In this document: piece after piece, positions 55,501 through 64,000 of the stretch | How the letters are laid out: each line of letters begins with the position of its first letter | How positions within the stretch are numbered: the stretch's first letter is position 1 | Assembly (NCBI GenBank): GCA_023078685.1 | Contig: JALGAS010000003.1 | Location: 2,294,001-2,358,000 of the forward strand | Direction: 5' to 3' | DNA: 64,000 bases | Origin: Neopestalotiopsis rosae | Lineage: Eukaryota; Ascomycota; Sordariomycetes; Amphisphaeriales; Sporocadaceae | Position numbers and translations under genes: made by a program | The notes under the pieces: generated by a model | What the model saw: the letters and a program-made list of their open reading frames with translations, nothing else | Told to the model about the DNA's origin: nothing | Databases searched by the model: none

Positions 55501-55816
55501 TGATATCAACTCAAAAGACAAACTAGGCGATACGCCCTTGGTGATTGCCGCCAGACGTGAAAGCGAGGCCATCGTCAGATTGCTGTTGGAGACAAAAACT
55601 GTCCATATCAATGAACCAAACGGGCAAGGTCGAACACCGTTGCACTGGGCGGCAGTCTGGAACGATGTAACAATTGCCAGATTATTGCTGGAAACAAAGC
55701 AGGCCGACATCAATATTAAGGATGAACATGGCAAAACAGCGCTGCAATGGGCCGAATCATGTGAGTATGCGGATTTGGGTGGTTTCATTGATTCTCTACG
55801 AAACCGTGTCGATTAG
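52509..55816 (+). CDS. NACHT-ankyrin STAND NTPase (fungal NLR)
   Basis: Exons 52509-52800 and 52869-55816 give 1079 residues. Fungal NLRs sense non-self or damage and can trigger programmed cell death. N-terminus: a basic Ser-rich stretch, then LWDRAYEALRVDDPKLVAEYE and ALWVKDLVGTAVEASPQASF with LALPLLTNP, matching the NWD-NACHT N-terminal domain that precedes many fungal NACHT modules. NACHT: Walker A ADPGCGKS near residue 417 and Walker B VIIVLDALDEC near 511. C-terminus (about 885-1075): four to five ankyrin repeats (GRTPLFYAAQGGEVEMVRWL, GDTPLLIAASEGHSAVFELL, GDTPLVIAARRESEAIVRLL, GRTPLHWAAVWNDVTIARLL). The repeats are diverged, so this is not a recently expanded array. The frame is intact, with no sign of pseudogenisation. 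Confidence 0.93.
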
Positions 55817-58800
55817 TACTATCGTATAAATCGGATTTTTATGACTTTGCTGGGAATATACTTTATAGGTTATTATCATGAGTATCTCATGAGCTGAAGA
55901 GCCAATCTTCTCGAGCTTTCGAACCTACTTTCCATGAATTGTGTCAGTAATAAAATTCTATTAGTAGGTACATGCAAAGGAACAGTGCTATACTGGCGAC
56001 CTGACCGGCTCATTAGCACCGAGCCTGTTGGGAAAGGATGTCTGCAATAGGGACACAATAAACTCGGTTGTTTCAATTCATATACAGCTTTAGGTATTGA
56101 GCAAGGTAAATCTCTTGTGGCAGGGCCCCAGCGGGCCTTGTGATTGTCCTACTCTTTGGCAACTTTGATGGTGAGAGAACCGATGCCACTGCTACCGTCA
56201 AATCTTCTGCAAGTAGCAATTTGCTTCCCAGAGAGGGGTTGATGTGTTTGTGTGGCCATGTCATGCAAAGTTGCGAGCCATTACAGTTCTCCCAGACGAG
56301 GATAGTACCTTTGCTCTGGGAACATCCCTCTGAGAACCCCTGATCCACGCAGCAAATCAGTATAGGCTGACCCACAAGTTAAGATTGATAGGCATCAGAT
56401 CATTTTAAGGCGGCAGCGAGTACCCTTGTCTTGTCTTGCCTGTAGGTGGATGAGAATTCTTTGCGATTTGGTTCGAAAGATCTCTGGGAGAATCGCATAT
56501 GAGACTGGAGCTGAAGCTTTCACGTTCGCAAAGTAGCATCCATTGCGAGCCCTGTCCCCGGCACTTGCGTTCAGTTCTAGTTGAGAGAGATGGCCAGTTG
56601 GGATTCTTCCATTCGTCATATAGTGTCTATGCCTCAACCAAATTGTATGCATCTTTGAGTCATGTCCATGTCCCTGTCATCTAATGATTATCCAGACTCC
56701 TTCCAAGTCACCGAAAGTGGCAATAGAAAATGTAGCCGTATTGAGAGAGATTCAATGAATCGCAGCTATTATTTCCATTGTGGGCTTCTGAGTAAATGTT
56801 TGCTACATTGAAAGACGTGCCTCCCTCCGAGCCGGAGTCATTGTCGCTCCTCAGCTCAATCAAAGAGGCACAGGGATTGCTTGTTTTGAGTGGTAGGCTT
56901 AAGCGCTCAAGACGCGATGATTGCACCATTACTTGATGCTCAGAGACCACGATTACCTACCCATTTAATAGCAGTGGTTGTTAGCGAGTGAATAAGAGTT
57001 GCTCAGGGTCCAGACAATTATTAGATTACAGTGTCTCACTTTGCGGCAGTCCTGCTCGGAGAGGGGTCCGTGGCTTTCAGATGGCCTTGTGGCTATATTA
57101 TAAACCCACTGGGTCCGGTCGAAGGGACGGTGCTATCGGCCGAGGAGATGGCATAGCTTCAGTAAGGGCATTCTCGAACTTTTTGGCCCAGATGAGTAAA
57201 AGTCACCGGAGCCTTCTGGCTAAAAAGCTGTACTTAATAAGTGTTCGATTCGGTCGATCTTGGAGATTGTCGGAAATCGTGGCCGAGTTGAGGCTAGAAT
57301 AAACCGCCCAAAATAGGCCTCTCACTAGGTAAAAAACGAACAAGATGCGAGGTTCGAAGGATCTAAAGTATGGATAGCAGAGTTAGAATCCCCTCGGAGG
57401 TTAGAGTGAAGACCATATTAGCCTGGAAATCTCTGGATCAATTATTGTGATCCATATTGCGCAGTTGTATTGTTGTATGGTAGTATGTAAAGAGGATCTC
57501 TAATTTCACAGGTATCGGTCGACAGATGACAGTGATTGATTAATTCTGTACTTGTGTATAAGCGACCGAGAAGGCGCAATGGCGATATCCGCTGACTGGC
57601 TGTCCTTGTAGATGGTAGATGCGTGGCTTGCTGAGTTGATTGGTGTCTGTGAATGCTTTCTGCAACGAGGCTTTCATTGCAAGGGAGATGCCATGGATGT
57701 GGACAGTCATGTTCGTCCTTTGGAAGGATTCGTTATTATAAACTAGTTGGGATCAGGGGATAAGGCCCGCAAGTAACTACTGTATATAGTCAGGTTCTGC
57801 ACAAACGATCACAACTATGTACTATAATGCTCAAGGGTCGGGAAAGTCCCCCCTTTTTTCGTGTCAATCTCCATGCCTCTGTCGCGGCCGTTGACGTCCC
57901 GCCACTACCGTGGCCCCAAAGTTCTGGCCTAGTTCAGCGTGCCAGCTCCCAATCCGGTAGCGGGTCACGCCGCAACGGGCGTAAGTGGTACTATACACTA
58001 TAGTGCACCGCCGGCTCCGATCGACGTTTTCAAAGGCCCGGAGAAGACTGGACGACACGATCAATAGACAGTATAGTATAGCTCGTAGACAGTAGACACA
58101 GCTTGCATTACGTATGGCCTCACGACGGTATTCCAAACTTCTGTAATTGCCATGTGCCCCTGGCTCAATGCGACGATGCGGCTGTCGCGACTTGACGACT
58201 ACCTACCATCAATCTGGCCTTACATAAAACTCCCTTGCAATGCCATTGGCCACTATGTGATCCTTTTCCATACATGGGGACTAGAAGAGTTCATCTTTTC
58301 CAGATCTCTTCGAGTCTACGCCGTCGAACTTTATTCGAGGGCTACACATTAGTCCAAATGAGCCGCGACTGGGAGACTGGGAGCATGGGAGATCGTTTTT
58401 GCCAAGCATGTCGGGACGTACCCGACATAGTACAAGAATGCAAGCGCCGCCGCGTAACGAGCCGGGTTCGAGTCAGGCAAATGACTACGTACTGCTGTGC
58501 AGGCAACGAAACCAGAGCTAACCTCGAAAGAGTTTTTTATTCACAGTCCCTTTGCTACAGAGATGAGCCAACGACGTTGGGCCGTTCAGGGCCGGATTCT
58601 TCACCGAGTCACCGTTGCATAGTACAATTGGCTAGCAATCAACCATTACGGCTTACCGGCAGAGATCATTAATCATCAACATCTTGAAATGTGCATTATA
58701 CGCTGCGTAATGCGTTTCTCCAAGATATACCAGCTCCTCCCGTTTGGGCGCGTCTTTCTTTCAATAATGAAGATAGCCAGCGATTTATCTGTCTATTAAA

Positions 58801-59517
58801 ACCTTTTCTCGCAAGACTGCGCACAATATGACAAGGGCCCTGGGAACTACTGTATGCATGCCAGCTCACCGGCGCAAATTTGGTCTGGGGCGTGGCTGAC
58901 TGGCTGACATACGGAGTCAACGTCCCCGCGGGCGACTCGCTAGCCAGGAGAGCCAAAGCGTCGTCAGTGCTTTTCTTGCTACTCGAGTAGTTTCCGTCGC
59001 AGCTTGGTCCGGTCGGCCAACTTGGGGAGACCTGGACTGGACCAAAAAGTCGTAGAAACTCATCACCGTCCAGTCGGGAAATACCCCTAAATAATTACGA
59101 TTCGTCCTGTATAGCGCAGAGATCTACGACGAACCATGCCGTCGGGCTCGGAGGATTCGCATCGTTACTAAGCCAAGGAACGGCGCTTGTATTATAAGCT
59201 ATAGAGGACAAGAGTACGAGCTTGTGAAGTGTTTTCTTGCCCAAACTGGTTGGACCAGCCTATGCTATTTGCCCTTGCTCAGCTTGTCATGTATGATCCA
59301 TGGCCGTCAAAAAGTTCTTTGGGAAAGGGGCGACGCTTGTCAGAGGGCGTCAAGCTCGAACCCTTGCCGCCCAGCAAGCAACTACCGTAATATATATGAT
59401 CCCCAGATGCAACCAACAGCCTTGTGAGTCCATGTCCCGGCCGCCTCTTCTTCTTCTACCGGAGAAGCCATCTATCACGACCCTCACTGCCGGCCAAGTA
59501 CACTCGTTAGTAAAATC
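55817..59517. other. Gene-poor region
   Basis: The longest empty stretch in the window, 3.7 kb, next to the NLR. On the minus strand 56073-56950 shows three neighbouring frames with Cys-containing segments (NCDSLNL-like, GCYFANV, ENCNGSQLC) that could be a decayed gene, but no joined reading is convincing. 57300-59500 has only short frames without coding character. No transposon ends or repeats are seen. Confidence 0.5.
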
Positions 59518-60943
59518 ATGGCTCAGACAGGATTCCTCGTACCGGAATGGTACGTGGTAGAGGCACCCAGCGAGGCGGACATGAACGTTGCCAGTATCAT
59601 TTGGGGTTTCTCATTGGCTGTAAGTGCAAACTCAAAAATTCCTGCTTCCCATCTCCCAATGCTTGGTCCATTTTGGAGTACAGTGTTTCCAAATGTGTGC
59701 ACACTCTAGCACCCGCGGCGTCTTAGCATAGATGACAACGGAAGCCTGCTTCCTTCATCAACACAAGTAATGTATAATGATGACTGACTGGATTCTTGAC
59801 AACTAGTGCGCCTGTTTCACGTCCGTCAAGGCAACACGGCAAACATGGTACTCTTGGAAGAGAACCAAGACCTTTAATGCCTATATCATCATGATATGGG
59901 CTGAGTGGATTGCATGCGTCGTGATCTCCGTCATTAGTTGGTTGTTTCTCAAGGGAGTTATTCCCATCAGGTAAGACCTATCATGGTTCCAATATACACT
60001 TATGTTGATGATGATGCTAATTATGTTTACTTGCATAATAGCTTTTGGTTTGTCTTCTTCTTGCTTTGCTTGTGGGTCATTCAGATTCAATGCATCATGC
60101 AAATCATCATCAACCGAATCGCCCTCCTCATGCACCGACAAGAAAAGGCAAGAAAGCTAAAGTGGTCCGTCTTTGCCATCATGTTTGCCATCAACATCAG
60201 CGTCTTTTGCATCTGGATCCCGGCCCGCCTGCAGATCAGCCAGACGTACATCAACGTCAACAACATCTGGGACCGCTGCGAAAAGGCCATCATCGCCGTC
60301 GTCGACATGGGTCTCAACTTTTACTTTATCCACCTCATCCGCGCCAAGCTCATCTCCAACGGTCTCACAAAGTACAATGCCCTGTTCCGCTACAACCTGG
60401 GTATGATTGCCATTTCGTTGGCACTTGATGTAAGTTTTGGTACTCGGAGATATTCTCTTTACGGACCTGAACAAGCACTAATCATAATTCGTGATAAAGA
60501 TTATCCTCATCGGCGTCATGTCTCTTCCCAACAGCGTCGTTTACGTCCAGTTCCACCCTCTCATCTACCTGGTCAAGCTGCACATTGAGATGAACATTGC
60601 CGACATGATTGCCCGCGTGGTGCGCGCCTCGAACCCGCACCAGACGGGCTCGTACGACAAGTCCAACTCCAACAACCGGTACGGAGGGGCCGGGGGCGCC
60701 AGCCACAAGATGACGGCGCGGGTCACCACAAGAACCGGCAACGGCAACAACAGCCGGCTCAACGGCGGCCACGGCGGCACCCACGTCGGCTTCGAGGAGG
60801 AGAGCGAGGCCGATATCCCTACCGACGGCATCAAGCGCACCATTGAGACGCAGGTCGTGCGCGAGCCAAAGGTGGTCGACGACGATAACCAAAGCGAGTC
60901 GAGCTCCACGCGTGAGTTGCAAAAGCACTTTGCTATTGTTTAA
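59518..60943 (+). CDS. Seven-transmembrane fungal integral membrane protein
   Basis: Exons 59518-59619, 59807-59970, 60042-60429 and 60500-60943 give 365 residues. Seven hydrophobic segments are visible: MNVASIIWGFSLACACF, YIIMIWAEWIACVVISVIS, FWFVFFLLCLWVIQIQCIM, WSVFAIMFAINISVFCIWIP, AIIAVVDMGLNFYFIHLI, LGMIAISLALDIILIGVM and VYVQFHPLIYLVKLHIEM. The cytosol-like C-terminal tail of about 115 residues is Gly/Asn/Ser/Thr-rich and charged. Layout and the short loops recall GPCR-like fungal membrane proteins, but no named family is recognised; it is not an obvious RTA1 or opsin. Ligand and function unknown. Confidence 0.85.
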
Positions 60944-61587
60944 AAAAATCAATCACATGACAAAAAAAGCACAAACAACAGTTCTGCGCTGACTTGGGGC
61001 TTATGAGACGATTTATAAAGATTACGCGATTTAAAGAAGAGAGCCTTTCTACCGCCGAATCCGATCGCTTATTAAAAAAAGGAAGGATTTATCAATTCTG
61101 GGTTATTGTATTTGTAGATAGATTTACCATTTTAATTACAAAGAAGTCATATCAATGAGATGCGCATAATCAATGCGGCTGAAAGATTGTATTGTGTTGT
61201 TTCTGCCAAGACTCCTGCTATTGATATTGTTCAATCCTTCCCAGTATCAACCTATGTACCACCCAATACGCCTTGTTAATTGTCATACAGCTTGAGTATA
61301 CAAAGTGAGAGTATCATTCAGCGGGTCAAAAGCAGCGCTGTACAATCCCGCCCCGCGGTCCCGCAAAAAAAATGCCCCTCCCCCGCTATCCTGAACGTTG
61401 TGCATTTCATCAGCGTACATCCAAACGCGACTCTGCCTGAAATCCCATTTACCATTACCTGTTAGTATACAACCCACGTAGTCGATTCCCCGGCGATCCA
61501 ATTGCATAATACCTCATTCCTTATATATATGTTTTTATACTCGAAATCGTTTCAGCGGCCAGTCGATTCACATACAAACAAAGAACC
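60944..61587. other. Intergenic region, membrane protein / SLD5
   Basis: No supportable gene. It holds the membrane protein's 3' region and the SLD5 promoter. AT-rich, with several A runs. Confidence 0.5.
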
Positions 61588-62353
61588 ATGGATATCGACG
61601 ACATCTTGCGCGAAGTCGATCCGACCGAAAATGCGATTCCCGACGAGACGCGCGATCTCCAAATGTTAACGCGCGCCTGGGTGGCAGAGAGATCAGCCCC
61701 AGAATTACTCAAGTATGTCTCCCTCCTTTCTTCAACTTCAATGGTACCTTTATTTTCTGGATCATTCCTGCATTGTCAACTAGCTAAACAATGCATCTTT
61801 CCTCTACTCCAGTTGGCCCACCGATGGCCTGTTTGAGCGCGTAAACGAGCGCATCAAGTCGCAAATCGAGCGCATCGAAGAAATGACGGGCGACATGGAC
61901 CCCAAGACCAACTTTGCCCTCATCGTACTGCAGACCGAGCTCGAGCGCTTCAAGTTTCTCGTGCGCTCCTATCTGCGCGCCCGCGTCGCCAAGATTGACT
62001 GCTACCCTCTGCACTACCTGTCGTCGGCCACCTTGCGCGCCCGCCTCTCGCCCACCGAGCTCGCCTACGCGACCCGCCACCAGGCCCTGCTACATAACCA
62101 CTACTTGTCGAGTTTCCTCGGAAGCTTCCCGCCCAATCTGCAGAACCTCAATGACACGAGTGGTAATATCACCATGATTGACGCCCCCGACCTCGAGGGC
62201 GCCGTCTTCTTACGCCTGCTCCGCGATGCTACAGTCGAGGGCAGGGGTACTGATGCCGATGGCAGGATGGACGGTAGGGCGGGAGACATTATGATACTGC
62301 GGTGGTCCGATGCAAAGCCATTGGTAGATGAAGACAAGGCCGAACTAGTATGA
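61588..62353 (+). CDS. SLD5: GINS complex subunit SLD5
   Basis: Exons 61588-61712 and 61813-62353 give 221 residues, the normal length. SLD5 with PSF1-3 forms GINS, which joins Cdc45 and Mcm2-7 in the replicative helicase at nuclear replication forks. Seen: N-terminal [40 protein letters not shown] across the splice junction, [53 protein letters not shown] and the C-terminal B-domain ending [12 protein letters not shown]. The splice acceptor CTCCAG restores NWPTDG, a family-typical segment. Only 48 bp separate the stop from the next putative start. Confidence 0.93.
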
Positions 62354-62401
62354 GAAAAAAGTGTGGAAGTTATTTCTGAGTGAAGCTTCAAGTTCTGGCC
62401 C

Positions 62402-62792
62402 GTGATGAGGAAACATCAGCTTGGGGAGGTCTCGACATCTCCCGAAAAGGTATTACGTCTGGTTGAGCGACTCCAGATGCAGGTATATGCACCATACGCC
62501 GTCGAGAAAGACGTCGGGTCTTTTCAACGGTGCCCAAATGGAACATCATATGAGGCACTCTGTAAGTTGTACAACTTTGAAAGGAGTTGGGCGGCCATGC
62601 TAACTTTTCGTAGCGAGGAAGCATATTGACAGCGAGGTCAGCACTCTCGTATCAGTTGCCCGAGTGGTCAGACTGATCGATTCGATATTCACTGTATCGA
62701 TGAAGAAATTCGAGTGCTGGGTCGAAGGGACATTAGGATTTCCGACGCCCGAAGAAGCCATGTGTAAGAAGCACAAGACTTTTCATGTGTAG
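62402..62792 (+). CDS. Orphan spliced ORF between SLD5 and PPE1, 112 residues
   Basis: Exons 62402-62561 and 62614-62792 would give 112 residues (MMRKHQLGEVSTSPEKVLRL... ending CKKHKTFHV). The intron of 52 bp has GTAAGT, a GCTAAC branch site and TAG acceptor, a near-ideal fungal intron, so splicing on this strand is credible even though the protein is not recognised. It begins 48 bp after the SLD5 stop and ends 19 bp before the convergent PPE1 stop, so it has no room for its own promoter. Alternatives: a spliced 3' untranslated region of SLD5, a dicistronic transcript, or a remnant gene. Coding status is uncertain. Confidence 0.4.
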
Positions 62793-62811
62793 ATGGACGA
62801 GTCTATAAAGT

Positions 62812-64000
62812 CTATACTCTCTTGCCCTGTTTAAGGAGATCGGAAACCTTGGGTGGTAAAACCAGAGCGCTTCTATCGTTGCGTTTATGGAAATCTACCA
62901 AAGATATTGCAGTCTTTTCTGGAAGATCTTCATGAATAAAGTGGCCGGCTTCTGGGAATACCTGCAGATTATATTTGCCTGCGCTGTGTTAATAGTCGTA
63001 AAATACCCAGAAAAGAAAGAATAGTGTACTTACCCTGCATTTGACCAATGGTCAATTCCGTGTCTAACCTATCTGTCCCGGCCAGAAGCAGGAGCTTCCC
63101 ACCTCTGGCGCTCAGGAACTTCTTGCTTAAACCCACGAACCAATTCTCCCAAAAGGGCTGTGTCTTTCCTAGATCTGTTCTCCATTTCCAAGGTCTAGGG
63201 TCGCCTTCCTTTTCAGAGCGGCTCAGAAGTGCTGGTACACTGGTGCGGGCCGATACGGCGTTGCGCACCGTCCTGGATCTAATGTGCCACTCGATTCCAG
63301 CCTCGACAGTCGCAAAACCTGTTGGTCGTGTAGAGAGGTAGGTCTGCATGCTCTGCAATGCGTCAATGGCAGAGCCTTCCACTACATCGAGCACGGCATA
63401 TCCGAGCAGAGAATTGCCCAAGGCCCCCGATTTGGCTAGTTCCGTCACCACTGCGCCGCCGAGAGAGTGTCCAACCAGGATCATGGGCGGAAGTTCCTGC
63501 CAGTGCATGGCGGCCTTGGTCTCTTGAATCACAGTCAAGAGGTCGTTTGATAAGGTAGTGAGACTCAGGTCGAGCTCGTCACCGCCCGGGACAACAGTCT
63601 CGCCATGACCTCGGGCATCGTGCGATAGGATGCCGGCGGCGGGCAGCCGCTTCCGAATCTCGGAGCTGATGACGGCAAAGGAGAGTCCCGACGAGCCGGC
63701 GCCGTGGTGCATGATGAAAAGTGGCCCCTTGCCCACGGGGGAGGTCAAATAAGCGTGGATCGTAGAGCTAGAAGCAGAGGCATCCGCGTCGGATGCCTTT
63801 AGGAATAATTCCCTCTCAAAATAAGTAGTCCATGGTATTTGAGATAACGTGCGCCCCCTGGGTACCCTGTTCTCTCCATCGCCAGATTAGCCGAAACATA
63901 CTTGTATGAGAACAATTGAATCTTCTCCTTACCCTTCTGGTCTGGCAAAAAGATTGCGGCTGGGTGAGGGGATGATCGTGCCCGTCGAGGAAGCTGATGA
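62812..64000 (-). CDS. PPE1: Protein phosphatase 2A methylesterase PPE1 / PME-1, 5' end outside window
   Basis: Exons 62978-62812, 63866-63034 and 64000-63933 (open at the edge) give 355 visible residues; the N-terminus is missing. The enzyme removes the C-terminal methyl ester from the PP2A catalytic subunit. Seen: IPWTTYFERELFLK before the fold, the oxyanion motif FIMHHGAGSSGLSF, SHDARGHGETV, the nucleophile motif LVGHSLGGAVV, LDVVEGSAIDALQSMQTYL, and the catalytic His region VFPEAGHFIHEDLPEKTA after the last intron. All catalytic elements are present. It converges on the orphan ORF and SLD5. Confidence 0.93.

Noticed and set aside
58455..58480. GGGTTCGAGTC resembling a tRNA T-arm
   Set aside because: The flanking stem does not pair fully and no acceptor, D-arm or anticodon arm can be folded around it.
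57864..58672. 90- and 145-residue frames in the gene-poor region
   Set aside because: No domain, no splice-supported extension, unusual Arg/Cys composition; they look like chance frames.

Overview
The window is ordinary protein-coding chromosome from a filamentous ascomycete (Pezizomycotina). Sordariomycetes, probably Hypocreales, is my best guess; this is an inference from gene content and style, not a database match. The evidence is compact genes on both strands, short GT-AG introns (mostly 52-190 bp) with CTRAC-like branch sites, and typical fungal families: fungal Zn2Cys6 regulator, NACHT-ankyrin NLR, HSP78, PEX6, Tgl1/Yeh-type sterol-ester lipase. I resolve 24 protein genes. Two are cut by the window edges: a proline iminopeptidase on the left and the PP2A methylesterase PPE1 on the right. 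No transposon, CRISPR array, rRNA or tRNA gene is supportable.

Layout. 0-4 kb: proline iminopeptidase (-), then a conserved uncharacterised protein (+) whose intron carries a candidate box C/D snoRNA. 4-13 kb: PEX6 (-) diverging from a membrane-anchored lipase (+). 14-21 kb: 4-coumarate-CoA-ligase-like enzyme (+), then two mitochondrial proteostasis genes in tandem (-), ATP11 and HSP78. 22-26 kb: peroxisomal-type FMN 2-hydroxy-acid oxidase (-) and translation factor eEF1B beta (+), whose second intron carries the U18 snoRNA. 26-37 kb: two tiny proteins, a 999-residue methyltransferase (-), an uncharacterised 473-residue protein (+) and a mitochondrial HMG-box protein (-). 37-45 kb: spliceosomal helicase PRP5 (+), a small N-acylated protein (-), WD40-cyclophilin PPWD1-like protein (+). 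46-56 kb: Zn2Cys6 regulator (+) converging on a second FMN 2-hydroxy-acid oxidase (-), then the NLR (+). 55.8-59.5 kb is gene-poor. 59.5-64 kb: 7-TM membrane protein (+), GINS subunit SLD5 (+), a tiny spliced orphan ORF (+), PPE1 (-).

There is no operon or biosynthetic cluster, and most genes are unrelated housekeeping functions. Loose themes are peroxisome (PEX6, an oxidase ending AKL, a ligase ending PKL), mitochondrion (ATP11, HSP78, HMG-box protein, a 123-residue presequence protein) and RNA processing (PRP5, PPWD1, two intronic snoRNAs). The most interesting signals are the two snoRNAs hidden in introns. One has a guide matching LSU rRNA around the yeast A649/C650 site. The other has an 11-nt D' guide to a conserved SSU segment, plus C, C', D boxes and a terminal stem. 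Also notable are two introns that are multiples of three without stops, and the orphan spliced ORF squeezed between SLD5 and PPE1.
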